Below, one piece after another: positions 45,436 through 54,132 of a stretch of 64,000 bases of DNA (positions are counted from its first letter, which is position 1; each line of letters begins with the position of its first letter). Made by a program: the position numbers and the translations under genes. The DNA comes from an uncultured Bacteroides sp. (GTDB lineage: Bacteria > Bacteroidota > Bacteroidia > Bacteroidales > Bacteroidaceae), in the NCBI GenBank assembly GCA_902388495.1, contig CABMPP010000009.1, positions 85,998 through 149,997 of the forward strand. Reading direction: 5' to 3'. The notes under the pieces were generated by a model. That model had not been told where the DNA came from and searched no databases. It was given only the letters and a program-made list of their open reading frames with translations.

Positions 45436-46794
45436 TTAAAGTCCATACTTCTTCATCTTGTTGTATAAGGTCTGCCGTGTGATGCCCAGCTGCGATGCTA
45501 CGGCCGAGAGATTGCCGTTGCATTTATCCAGTGTCTTGCGTATCATCTGCATTTCCATCTCTTCGAGCGTAGATGCGGTTGCTTCGGGCATATCGGTGCG
45601 TCGGGGCAACTGGAACAACTCGGCAGGTAGTCGGTCGTTGTCGCAGATGATGATGGCTTTCTCGATGGCGTGCTCCAGTTCGCGGATATTGCCATACCAG
45701 GGATGCTGCATCAGTTTTTCGCGGGCACCGTCGGTCAAGCTGACAAGCGGCTTGTCGTATTGCTTGCAGAAGCGGGTGATGAAGCGTTCGGCAAGCGGGA
45801 TGATGTCTTCGGTACGGTCGCGCAGCGAAGGTATTTCGAGGTGTATCGTATTGATGCGGTACAGCAGGTCTTCACGGAATTCTCCCTTTGCCACCATCTC
45901 GGAAAGATTGCGGTTGGTGGCGCAGATAAGCCGGATATCTATAGGAATAGGAGTGTTGCTGCCTACGCGGACTATGCTACGGCGCTGGATGGCAGTCAGC
46001 AGTTTGGCTTGCAGGTGATAGGGGAGGTTGCCTATTTCATCGAGGAAAAGGCTGCTGTGATTGGCAGCTTCGAACTTGCCCGGCCGGTCGGTGTGGGCAT
46101 CGGTGAAGGAACCTTTCATGTGACCAAAGAGTTCGCTTTCAAAAAGGCTCTCGGTCACTGCACCCATGTCTACGCTCACCATTTCCTGCAGTCGGCGTGG
46201 AGAGAGGGAATGTATCTCTCGTGCCAGCATCTCCTTTCCTGTGCCGTTTTCACCGGTAATGAGGATGTTGGCATCCGTAGTGGCAACCTTCTCTACCAGC
46301 AGGCGGAGTTGCTGCATGACGGCGCTGTTGCCCCAGTACATGCCGTGTCCGTCCGAAGATGAAGGGTCGTCTGTGCGTTTGTTTGCTGGGGCAGAAGACT
46401 TCTTGCTTGTGGCAGATGCGGCATTCAGCAAGGTTTCTACCAGTTTCTGATTATCCCAGGGTTTTACGATAAAGTCCGTGGCACCTTCCTTGATGCCGCG
46501 TACGGCAAGGTCGATGTCGGCGTATGCGGTGAAGAGGACAACGGGCAGGGCGGGACATTGTTTCTTGATCTCGTGCAGCCAGTAAAGGCCCTCGTTGCCG
46601 GTATTGATGCCGGAAGTAAAGTTCATATCGAGAAGCACCACTTGCCAGGCTTGCTGGCGCAGCATGCTGGGGAGCGTTACCGGTGAGGGCAGTGTGGTGA
46701 TCTGTTCGAAATACGGCTTTAGCAAGAGTTGCAAGGCGGTAAGTACGCCTCGGTTGTCATCAACGATCAGGATATTTCCGGTTTTCTTAGCCAT
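45436..46794 (-). CDS. NtrC-like sigma-54-dependent response regulator
   Basis: The 452-aa protein has a receiver domain (NILIVDDNRGVLTAL; phospho-acceptor Asp56 in VVLLDMNF), a AAA+ central domain (ITGENGTGKEMLAREIH as Walker A, LFLDEIGNL as Walker B, and a GSFTDA form of the GAFTGA loop that contacts sigma-54) and a C-terminal Fis-type HTH (NLSAVASQLGITRQTLYNKMKKYGL). It is first in an operon with its kinase. A -24/-12 promoter with two dyad sites lies about 1.8 kb away at 48539-48647 in front of the permease operon, which it probably controls. Confidence 0.94.
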   Translation of the reverse strand: MAKKTGNILIVDDNRGVLTALQLLLKPYFEQITTLPSPVTLPSMLRQQAWQVVLLDMNFTSGINTGNEGLYWLHEIKKQCPALPVVLFTAYADIDLAVRGIKEGATDFIVKPWDNQKLVETLLNAASATSKKSSAPANKRTDDPSSSDGHGMYWGNSAVMQQLRLLVEKVATTDANILITGENGTGKEMLAREIHSLSPRRLQEMVSVDMGAVTESLFESELFGHMKGSFTDAHTDRPGKFEAANHSSLFLDEIGNLPYHLQAKLLTAIQRRSIVRVGSNTPIPIDIRLICATNRNLSEMVAKGEFREDLLYRINTIHLEIPSLRDRTEDIIPLAERFITRFCKQYDKPLVSLTDGAREKLMQHPWYGNIRELEHAIEKAIIICDNDRLPAELFQLPRRTDMPEATASTLEEMEMQMIRKTLDKCNGNLSAVASQLGITRQTLYNKMKKYGL

Positions 46795-46817
46795 GGTTTA
46801 ATTCTATTTCTTGCAGG

Positions 46818-46854
46818 CAAAGTTAATGATTTACATTTTCCCTTCCGTACGGAA
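46818..46854 (-). promoter_or_regulatory. -7 box and TTCCGTACGGAA palindrome upstream of the NtrC-like gene
   Basis: TAACTTTG on the minus strand (46818-46825) matches TAnnTTTG, 23 bases before the regulator start. Just upstream, 46843-46854 is a perfect 12-bp palindrome, ttccgtacggaa, near the expected -33 region. It may be an operator; no known regulator is assigned. Confidence 0.45.
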
Positions 46855-46875
46855 ACGGAAGAAAAAGTAAAATCA

Positions 46876-47616
46876 TTATAATAATTGCAGCTTGATTCCG
46901 AACGACAGACTCAGATAATCTTTCGGCTTGAGATATTTGTTCGTAAAGGCGCTGACGACGTATAAGTCGCATGTGCTTATCTCATAGAAGAAAGTGATTG
47001 CTTTGGCTGTGAACCGTCTTCTAGGGTCGATGTCGTACGTGATGCGCTGCCCCAGAAAGGCGTGGATGCGCACTTTGGACGAGAAACCGTAGTAGCCTTT
47101 CGGATAGCGTTCCGGTTCGTGCGTCCAGAATTCATCTCCGAACACCGTATTCAGATACATGCCGCAAGCCAACGGCTCTACGGAGAACTGCCGGCCAAGG
47201 TCAAGACTCCAAGGCATATAATTCTGTTTCAGAGTAAACGTCAGTTTGGTACGCTTAGACTGGTATTGGGGAAGCACTCCGAGGAGGATATCTGTTTCCC
47301 ATTGGTTCCGTTTCCCGTAATCCCATCCCGTACCGAAGGAAAGCAGTCCCATATTACCGGCAAACTGGATTTTGGTATGCGTCGGGATAAGCACCTCCCA
47401 GTGCTTGCGGTAACGGTGTACGCGGCGGTCGTAACGGCTGGGGCGCACTTCACTTTCAACTACTTTTCCCGTTTGACGGCTCATCCATACGGTATCATGT
47501 TTCACCACGACAATGGTATCGGGTGTGGTTTGTGCAAGGATAGAAAAAGGTAATGCCAGGAAGAGGACTGCGGTATACCTCAGCCGATTTTTAATAGTAT
47601 ACCACTTCGCGCTCAT
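46876..47616 (-). CDS. Putative outer membrane beta-barrel-like protein, 246 aa
   Basis: The protein has a signal peptide (YTAVLFLALPFSILAQ) and then alternating hydrophobic/polar strands such as IQFAGNMGLLSFGTGWDYG, WETDILLGVLPQY and LTFTLKQNYMPWSL, ending KDYLSLSFGIKLQLL with a terminal aromatic/hydrophobic pattern. This suggests an outer-membrane beta-barrel, possibly DUF3575-like, but I do not recognise the family firmly. Its start overlaps the phosphoesterase 3' end by 26 bases on the same strand, so the two are co-transcribed. Confidence 0.7.
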   Translation of the reverse strand: MSAKWYTIKNRLRYTAVLFLALPFSILAQTTPDTIVVVKHDTVWMSRQTGKVVESEVRPSRYDRRVHRYRKHWEVLIPTHTKIQFAGNMGLLSFGTGWDYGKRNQWETDILLGVLPQYQSKRTKLTFTLKQNYMPWSLDLGRQFSVEPLACGMYLNTVFGDEFWTHEPERYPKGYYGFSSKVRIHAFLGQRITYDIDPRRRFTAKAITFFYEISTCDLYVVSAFTNKYLKPKDYLSLSFGIKLQLL

Positions 47617-48397
47617 AACCGTCGGGTGTTATCGTGAATATATAGTAACTGCGATTTTTCATGCAATCACTCATGTAGTACATCACTCCGTCTTCAAAAG
47701 TGTCTTCTTCGTAAAGATGGTGTTCATGGGCGGCTGTACAGAACTGTAATCCCGGGAATTCGGTAACATAGCGTTCGAAGACGCGCACTACATTATTGTT
47801 GAATTCATAGCAGTACGGACGTACATGCATGGACACGACGGTCTTGTCGAACTCATCTCGTCGGTCGCTTATCTGGTCGGCAATAAACTCAAAGTCGGGG
47901 ATAGGACGGGAGTAGTCGTACTCGATGGCATTGGTGTTGAGGCAGACAAACTTGATTCGTCCGGCGATGAAAGAGAAGTTCGTCTCACCAAAGACGGCAC
48001 GATAGGTTTCTTCGCCGGTGCCGATGCAGTCGTGGTTGCCGATAATCACTACATAGGGCACTTTGAGCTTGTTCATGATGTCCCGTTGCCAGAGGAATTC
48101 ATTGGTTACGCCAAAGTCGCTGACGTCGCCTCCGTGGATGACGAAATCAATATCATCCCGTTTATTGAGGTGGTTTACGAAGTCTACTGTTTCATCGTAC
48201 CAGCGTTGTGAGTCGCCCATTGTGACGAAGCGGATTGTAGTTTTGTCTTTGCAGTTCCTCTCTATCTTTTCGATGTTATGGGCATTGACATTAGTTTCCC
48301 CGCTGATACGTACATCGTAAGGATGATAGTCTATCAGGTCGCAACTGCCCATGAGCAGGCAGAGGAACGAGGGGAATAGGAATTTGGATAGTTTCAT
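47591..48397 (-). CDS. Calcineurin-like metallophosphoesterase lipoprotein
   Basis: The 268-aa protein has a lipobox (LCLLMGSC, Cys19) and a metallophosphoesterase core: RFVTMGDSQRW, DFVIHGGDVSDFG, YVVIIGNHDCIGTG and CTAAHEHHLYEED, which supply the two-metal site. It is likely attached to a membrane and acts outside the cytoplasm on an unknown phosphoester. It is the first of a two-gene leftward unit with the barrel-like protein. Confidence 0.88.
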   Translation of the reverse strand: MKLSKFLFPSFLCLLMGSCDLIDYHPYDVRISGETNVNAHNIEKIERNCKDKTTIRFVTMGDSQRWYDETVDFVNHLNKRDDIDFVIHGGDVSDFGVTNEFLWQRDIMNKLKVPYVVIIGNHDCIGTGEETYRAVFGETNFSFIAGRIKFVCLNTNAIEYDYSRPIPDFEFIADQISDRRDEFDKTVVSMHVRPYCYEFNNNVVRVFERYVTEFPGLQFCTAAHEHHLYEEDTFEDGVMYYMSDCMKNRSYYIFTITPDGYEREVVYY

Positions 48398-48444
48398 ATA
48401 TATGTATAGTATTCGTTTGGCATTGATTAGTGAAAAACTTCGGG

Positions 48445-48452
48445 CAAAGATA
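48445..48452 (-). promoter_or_regulatory. -7 box upstream of the phosphoesterase
   Basis: TATCTTTG on the minus strand matches TAnnTTTG about 48 bases before the phosphoesterase ATG. No consensus -33 is seen. It faces away from the sigma-54 promoter at 48632, so this gap holds two divergent promoters of different classes. Confidence 0.5.
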
Positions 48453-48538
48453 GAGTTTTCATTTGATTAAAGACTTGCTTAAATCTCCTTTTTTTTGTTC
48501 TTGGGGGGCGAACTTATAGTTTCCACATGGAGAAAGGA

Positions 48539-48576
48539 TGTCTAATTCTTGGACAGCAGTGTCTAATTATTAGACA
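48539..48576 (+). promoter_or_regulatory. Twin dyad enhancer sites for an NtrC-type activator
   Basis: TGTCTAATTCTTGGACA (48539-48555) and TGTCTAATTATTAGACA (48560-48576) are two copies of one 17-bp dyad with centres exactly 21 bp (two helical turns) apart. The second is a perfect palindrome around a central base. They lie 57-94 bases upstream of the -24 GG of a sigma-54-type promoter, which is the normal place for an activator's upstream sites. Binding by the regulator at 45436-46794 is inferred. Confidence 0.7.
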
Positions 48577-48631
48577 CTGTCGCTGAAACTTGCTTTCGCT
48601 TATCCGTTGATAATCAGTGATGTTTGTGCTT

Positions 48632-48647
48632 TGGCACGTTTTCTGCA
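48632..48647 (+). promoter_or_regulatory. Sigma-54 (-24/-12) promoter of the permease operon
   Basis: TGGCACGTTTTCTGCA fits the RpoN consensus TGGCAC-N5-TTGCA with one change in the -12 box. The invariant GG (48633-48634) and GC (48645-48646) are exactly 10 bases apart. It lies 41 bases before the first permease ATG and has no competing TAnnTTTG box nearby. Confidence 0.8.
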
Positions 48648-48687
48648 TTATTAAAGCAGGAAGATGTATATAATAACTATAAACGAT

Positions 48688-51006
48688 ATGAAACAACTCT
48701 ATTATGTAATTCAGACTTTGCTGCGTGGACGCGGCTCCAACATTATCAAAGTCATATCACTGGGATTGGGACTGACGATGAGCATCCTGCTGTTCTCGCG
48801 CGTAGCCTACGAGCAGAGCTTCGACAAGTGCTTCAATGACACTGACAATCTGTACCAGATATGGTCGGTATTCACTACTAACGGCGAGAAGCACGAGCCT
48901 TCGCAGATGAACTGCGGTCCCGTGGCAGGTGCCATTCTCGAAAACTTCCCTAAGGAAGTGGAGGCTGCTACCAGTATAGGGCGATGGCTGGTATCGAATC
49001 CTCTTTATAACGGCAGTGTTCGTTTCGACGATCAGAAGGTAGCTGCCGACTCGCTCTTCTTCCGTACCATGGGTATCGAAGTATTGAGCGGTGACCCTGA
49101 ACGGGACTTGATTCAGCCCGATGTCATCTTCCTGAGCGAACGCTTCGCAAAGAAGATCTTCGGTGGTGAGAACCCGGTTGGGAAGGTGCTCAGTTACGAC
49201 CATCAGATAGACTTGACTGTGAGAGGTACGTATGCTACTTTGCCCGACAACGCTACCATGCGTCCCGAAGCTGTTATCTCCCTGCCTACGGCTTGGAGCC
49301 GCCACCTGGAGGGTAACTATTCATGGAGCGGGGGAGACAGCTGGGTAGAATACATCCGCTTCCGCGAAGGGGCTGACCGTTCGGTAGTGAACAAGCGCAT
49401 TGACGCAATGATCGATAAGTATCGTCCGGCAGAAGATAAGAAAGAGTTCGGCTATACTGCCTTCGTACAACCTATCCGCGACACCTATCGCGGATACGAA
49501 GATGTACGCCGCATGACGAACATCATGAGCATCCTGGGCTTGGCCATTCTCTTTATTGCCGCCCTCAACTATGTGCTTATTTCCATTTCCTCCCTGAGCT
49601 ATCGTGCCAAGTCGGTAGGTGTGCACAAATGCAGTGGTGCCAATGGCGGTACCATCTTCGGGATGTTCCTGCTGGAGACAGCCTTGATCATTCTGGGCGC
49701 CTTGCTGCTGATGGCGATGCTGCTACTCAATTTCCGTGATGTTGTAGAAGACACTACAGTGGCGAAGCTCTCCATGCTGTTTGCACCGGAACGTATCTGG
49801 GTACCGATTGCGGTAGTGGCAGCATTGTTTGTGGTGGGCGGTGTATTGCCGGGGCGTTTGTTTGCGCGCATTCCTGTGTCACAGGTATTCCGCCGTTATT
49901 CCGAGGGTAAGAAGGGGTGGAAGCGCCCGTTGCTTTTCGTCCAGTTTGCCGGTGTTGCTTTCATCTGCGGGCTGATGTGTGTGGTGATGGCGCAATATCA
50001 GTATGTGCTGAACAAAGATATGGGTTATAATCCCAAGGGACTGGTTTGCGGCGAGCTTTATTTAGATGAAGAGGCTGGACGGGATGCCGCTTATCAGTTC
50101 TTCAAAGGACTGCCCTACGTGGAAGCTGTCAGCAGTGCCGAGGGAACGCCTATCTACGGCTATAGCGGTAACTTTATCAACGATGAGGCGGGCAACTCGC
50201 TTTTCTCTACGCGCTACTGTTACTATATGCGCGAAGATTTTCCGGCACTGATGGGTATGATCTTCAAGGCGGGACGCATGGCACGCACCAAGGATGAAGT
50301 CGTGGTGAACGAAACCTTTGCCAAACTGATGCGCTGGGGTAACGATGTAGTGGGACGCACCATCAACGTGGGAGGGGACAATTATAAAGTGACCGGATTA
50401 CTGAATGACTTCCAGATAGGAACTTTCACCAGCGAGAAGAAACCCTTCATGGCAGTGGGCAACAAAGCTTTCTACGGCGCTGTGCACATCCGTCTGAAAG
50501 AGCCTTTTGCCGACAATCTTCAAAAACTGAGTAAGGCGGCGAAAGAGGCATTCCCCGACAAGACTATCGACTTCGGAGATTACGAGAAGGTGATTGCAGG
50601 GCAATACAACAGTGTCCGCGTATTCCGCAATGCCACGCTGATGGCAGCGGTAACAATGTTCTTCGTCATGCTGATGGGCTTGATAGGATACACCACCGAC
50701 GAAGTGCGCCGCCGCAGCAAGGAGATTGCTATCCGCAAGGTGAACGGGGCAGAAGCATCAGGTATCCTGGAAATGCTGTCCAAAGATGTGCTTATCGTAG
50801 CAGCTCCGGCAGTGATTATCGGTACGGTAGCGGCGTGGTACGTCAACGGAATTTGGATGGATCAGTTTGCCGAGCGCATTTCGCTCAGTCCGGCAGTCTA
50901 CCTGCTGGTGGTGATAGCCAACCTGGCGGTAATCGTGGGCTGCGTGCTTTGGAAGAGCTGGAGGATAGCGAATGAAAATCCGGTGAGTAGTATTAAGAGC
51001 GAATAA
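48688..51006 (+). CDS. MacB/FtsX-type ABC transporter permease 1
   Basis: A 772-aa permease with eight predicted membrane helices: one near residues 20-40, four between about 265 and 430 (MSILGLAILFIAALNYVLISIS, ETALIILGALLLMAMLLL, WVPIAVVAALFVVGGVLPG, PLLFVQFAGVAFICGLMCVVM) and three near the end. MacB-type periplasmic domains lie after the first and fifth helices. ATG at 48688 is chosen because MKQLYYVIQTLLRGRGSN aligns with the starts of its three paralogues. The C-terminus is WRIANENPVSSIKSE. It is first in the sigma-54 operon, 28 bases before the ATPase gene. Confidence 0.9.
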   Translation: MKQLYYVIQTLLRGRGSNIIKVISLGLGLTMSILLFSRVAYEQSFDKCFNDTDNLYQIWSVFTTNGEKHEPSQMNCGPVAGAILENFPKEVEAATSIGRWLVSNPLYNGSVRFDDQKVAADSLFFRTMGIEVLSGDPERDLIQPDVIFLSERFAKKIFGGENPVGKVLSYDHQIDLTVRGTYATLPDNATMRPEAVISLPTAWSRHLEGNYSWSGGDSWVEYIRFREGADRSVVNKRIDAMIDKYRPAEDKKEFGYTAFVQPIRDTYRGYEDVRRMTNIMSILGLAILFIAALNYVLISISSLSYRAKSVGVHKCSGANGGTIFGMFLLETALIILGALLLMAMLLLNFRDVVEDTTVAKLSMLFAPERIWVPIAVVAALFVVGGVLPGRLFARIPVSQVFRRYSEGKKGWKRPLLFVQFAGVAFICGLMCVVMAQYQYVLNKDMGYNPKGLVCGELYLDEEAGRDAAYQFFKGLPYVEAVSSAEGTPIYGYSGNFINDEAGNSLFSTRYCYYMREDFPALMGMIFKAGRMARTKDEVVVNETFAKLMRWGNDVVGRTINVGGDNYKVTGLLNDFQIGTFTSEKKPFMAVGNKAFYGAVHIRLKEPFADNLQKLSKAAKEAFPDKTIDFGDYEKVIAGQYNSVRVFRNATLMAAVTMFFVMLMGLIGYTTDEVRRRSKEIAIRKVNGAEASGILEMLSKDVLIVAAPAVIIGTVAAWYVNGIWMDQFAERISLSPAVYLLVVIANLAVIVGCVLWKSWRIANENPVSSIKSE

Positions 51007-51034
51007 TTTAGTAACAATATAAACCATAAACATC

Positions 51035-51718
51035 ATGATTGAAATTAACAACATCAGTAAAGTGTTCCGTACTTCAGAAGTAGAAACAGTAGCATTGAAC
51101 CACGTAAACCTCGAAGTGAAAGAGGGAGAATTTGTAGCTATAATGGGACCGTCCGGTTGCGGAAAGTCTACCTTGCTGAACATCCTCGGCCTGCTGGATA
51201 ATCCTACGGAGGGCAGTTATAAGATACTGGGGCAGGAAGTGGCCGATTTGAAAGAGAAGGAGCGTACCCGCGTACGCAAGGGCAAGCTGGGCTTTGTGTT
51301 CCAGAGCTTCAACCTGATAGACGAACTGAATGTCTACGAAAATGTAGAGCTTCCGTTGACGTATCTCGGCGTGAAGGCAAGTGAGCGCAAACGCATGGTA
51401 GAAGATATCCTGAAGCGTATGAACATCAGCCACCGTGCCAAGCACTTTCCGCAACAGCTCTCCGGTGGTCAGCAGCAGCGTGTGGCCATAGCCCGTGCAG
51501 TGGTAACGAACCCCAAGCTGATACTTGCCGATGAGCCTACCGGTAACCTGGACTCCAAGAACGGTGCCGAGGTAATGAGCCTGCTGACGGAGCTGAACAA
51601 GGAAGGTACTACCATCATCATGGTGACCCACTCTCAGCACGATGCCTCTTTTGCCCACCGCACGGTACATCTGTTCGATGGTAGCGTGGTGGCAAGTGTG
51701 GCTTCGCAAGATTTATAA
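51035..51718 (+). CDS. MacB/LolD-type ABC transporter ATP-binding protein
   Basis: This 227-aa ATPase has Walker [10 protein letters not shown] near residue 37, Q-loop [20 protein letters not shown], signature [14 protein letters not shown] and Walker [14 protein letters not shown], with [14 protein letters not shown] as H-loop. These are features of the MacB/LolD/FtsE class that powers mechanotransmission or extrusion without moving substrate through the membrane. It is the only ATPase in the operon and presumably serves all four permeases, as homo- or heterodimers. Confidence 0.95.
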   Translation: MIEINNISKVFRTSEVETVALNHVNLEVKEGEFVAIMGPSGCGKSTLLNILGLLDNPTEGSYKILGQEVADLKEKERTRVRKGKLGFVFQSFNLIDELNVYENVELPLTYLGVKASERKRMVEDILKRMNISHRAKHFPQQLSGGQQQRVAIARAVVTNPKLILADEPTGNLDSKNGAEVMSLLTELNKEGTTIIMVTHSQHDASFAHRTVHLFDGSVVASVASQDL

Positions 51719-51761
51719 TGAGCATTTAAAAGAACGATAACGGGTATTTAAAAGAACCGAC

Positions 51762-54119
51762 ATGAGACAATTCTATTACACACTACAAACATTGCTCCGC
51801 GGACGTGGAGGAAACCTGGTTAAGTTGACGTCACTGACCTTGGGACTGCTGGTGGGCATTTTGCTCTTCTCGCAGATCATTTATGAACTGAACTACGACA
51901 CTTTCTACAAAGACCATGATCGGCTCGTTATGTTCGGTACTCGCAATGTCTCCAGTGAAGGCATTGCCGGCGATTGGGAGTACGATACCTTCCGTCCGGC
52001 TGCTGCGGCTGTAGCCGAGTCATTTCCCGATCTGGTGGAGTGTGCCACACCTGTGTTCTTCTGGTATCACCCCGATCTTTACATTGACGACAAGAAGTTG
52101 GAAGAAACTCAAGTCATCTATGGCGATACCCTCTACTTCCGCACTATGGGCATCGAAGTGCTGAGCGGTGACCCGCAACTGCTGGCACAAGATGGCAATG
52201 CCTTCCTCTCAAAGAGCAAGGCACGTGAACTTTTCGGTAGCGAGAATCCTATAGGGAAGACGTTCAACATGGACAAACGTCAGGACATTACCGTGCGGGG
52301 AGTTTATCAGGATGTGCCTGGAAACACCTCTTTCCCCAGCAATATCCTTGTTTCCCTGCCCACTGTCGAGAAGTACTTCGGGCAAGGCAGCTGGAGCCAG
52401 AACGACATCTATATGATTTATGTCCGCTTGCGTCATGCCGATGATTTGGAGAAAGTGAATGAACGCGTCACCGAAGCCGTAGGACACTACACTCCGGTGA
52501 AAGACCTTTATAACGGAGGAAGTATGGAATGCCAGGTGATACCTGTGACTGATTTTTATTTCACCAGTTCGGACAATGTGCGGCGTATCGTCATTCTGTT
52601 TGTACTGGGCTTTTCCATCTTCTTTGTATCCGGCATGAACTATGTGCTGGCAGCCATTGCCACTATCGGGCGGCGTGCCAAGATGGTAGGCGTGCACAAG
52701 TGTTGCGGTGCAGATTCGGGACATGTCATGGGGATGTTTCTTTGGGAGACGGGCTTGATGATGATGCTTTCCATCATTTGCAGTCTTCTGTTGATGTACT
52801 TGTTCAGCGATCCTATCAAGGAGATGCTGGGATTGTCCCGGTTGGGGGAACTCTTCACGTGGCAGACGTTGTGGGTGCCGGTTCTGACGGTTGTCTTGCT
52901 CTTTCTGATAGCAGGTGTGTTGCCGGGGCAGATGTTTGCCCGTATTCCGGTGACGCAAGTGTTCCGCCGCTACACCGACGACAAACGTTCCTGGAAGCGT
53001 GGCTTGTTGTTTGTACAGTTTCTGGGCATAGCGTTTATCTCGGGAATGCTGCTTACCAGCGCGCATCAGTACCACGATTTGATGACACGCGATATCGGCT
53101 TCAACTCCGACCGCCTGGCTGTGGGAAAGGCTTCGGCAGGTTTCGGACCATACGGCTCGGATGAGTTTATAAAAGGTGCGCAGCAGGTGGCCGATGCACT
53201 TCTCCGCCAACCCTACGTGGAGGCTGTGGGCTGCAGTGAACAGAACCTGCTGGAGCATTACTCTTCGCAGCCGGTAGAAGCGGAGGGAGGAAACAAACGC
53301 TCGGTGATACATTTTCAATATTTCGTCAAGGGTTTTCCCGAAGCCGTGGGGCTGGAACTCGTGGAGGGCCGTTGGCCGCAGAACGAGGGGGAGGCACTGG
53401 TGAACGAGAACATGGTGAAGGAATTGAATTGGGACGATCAGGTGATAGGTCGTGAGTGTCTGCGTGCCCATCGTGGTGGAGGCAGTTCCGACCGTGCCAA
53501 GGTAGTGGGCGTAGTACGTGACGTGCGCAACATGGGCTTCTTCTCCGGGAAGACTTGTGTGGCTTTCATCCTCGACCCCGCACTCAGTGCCACTTTCCAT
53601 GTGCGCCTCAAGGAGCCGCAACACGACAATCTGCTACGTCTGAATGATTTCGTGAAACAGGTTTATCCCAAGCTCGGCCTTGCCTTTCTCAGTTATGAAG
53701 ATGTACGCAGTGACAGTAATGCCTCGGTGCTGCGCTTCCGTAACACGGTCTATATGACTTCCGGCTGTATCCTGCTTATTGTCCTGCTGGGGTTGATAGG
53801 TTACATCAGTGACGAAACGCAGCGGCGCAGCAAGGAGATTGCCGTCCGCAAGGTGAACGGGGCGGAGGCTGCTTCCATTCTGCATCTGCTCTCCATCGGC
53901 ATCCTGAAGGTGGCGCTCGGTGCAGTAGTGATAGGCATTGCTTCGGCCTGGTATGTCTCCGGCATTTGGATGGAGCAGTTCCCGGACAGTACGTTGCTTT
54001 CACCGCTTTGGTTTATCCTGCTGGGATTGTTGTTGCTGGTACTGATTGTGCTGGTGGTAGTAGTCAAGGCCTGGCGCATTGCCAATGAGAATCCGGTAAA
54101 GAGTATCAAGAGCGAATAA
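51762..54119 (+). CDS. MacB/FtsX-type ABC transporter permease 2
   Basis: A 785-aa paralogue of the permease at 48688, with the same N-terminus (MRQFYYTLQTLLRGRGGNLVKLTSL), the same eight-helix plan and the block VGVHKCCGADSGHVMGMFLWE after helix 2. The C-terminus AWRIANENPVKSIKSE is shared. The periplasmic regions differ most between the paralogues, as expected if they recognise different partners. It follows the ATPase gene by 43 bases and precedes permease 3 by 13. Confidence 0.9.
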   Translation: MRQFYYTLQTLLRGRGGNLVKLTSLTLGLLVGILLFSQIIYELNYDTFYKDHDRLVMFGTRNVSSEGIAGDWEYDTFRPAAAAVAESFPDLVECATPVFFWYHPDLYIDDKKLEETQVIYGDTLYFRTMGIEVLSGDPQLLAQDGNAFLSKSKARELFGSENPIGKTFNMDKRQDITVRGVYQDVPGNTSFPSNILVSLPTVEKYFGQGSWSQNDIYMIYVRLRHADDLEKVNERVTEAVGHYTPVKDLYNGGSMECQVIPVTDFYFTSSDNVRRIVILFVLGFSIFFVSGMNYVLAAIATIGRRAKMVGVHKCCGADSGHVMGMFLWETGLMMMLSIICSLLLMYLFSDPIKEMLGLSRLGELFTWQTLWVPVLTVVLLFLIAGVLPGQMFARIPVTQVFRRYTDDKRSWKRGLLFVQFLGIAFISGMLLTSAHQYHDLMTRDIGFNSDRLAVGKASAGFGPYGSDEFIKGAQQVADALLRQPYVEAVGCSEQNLLEHYSSQPVEAEGGNKRSVIHFQYFVKGFPEAVGLELVEGRWPQNEGEALVNENMVKELNWDDQVIGRECLRAHRGGGSSDRAKVVGVVRDVRNMGFFSGKTCVAFILDPALSATFHVRLKEPQHDNLLRLNDFVKQVYPKLGLAFLSYEDVRSDSNASVLRFRNTVYMTSGCILLIVLLGLIGYISDETQRRSKEIAVRKVNGAEAASILHLLSIGILKVALGAVVIGIASAWYVSGIWMEQFPDSTLLSPLWFILLGLLLLVLIVLVVVVKAWRIANENPVKSIKSE

Positions 54120-54132
54120 TGAGATAACGACC

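Noticed and set aside
44069..46794. Kinase/regulator pair as regulator of the adjacent K+/H+ antiporter
   Set aside because: The antiporter has its own full sigma-ABfr-type promoter (44027-44058) and no -24/-12 box; the only sigma-54 promoter found is at 48632.
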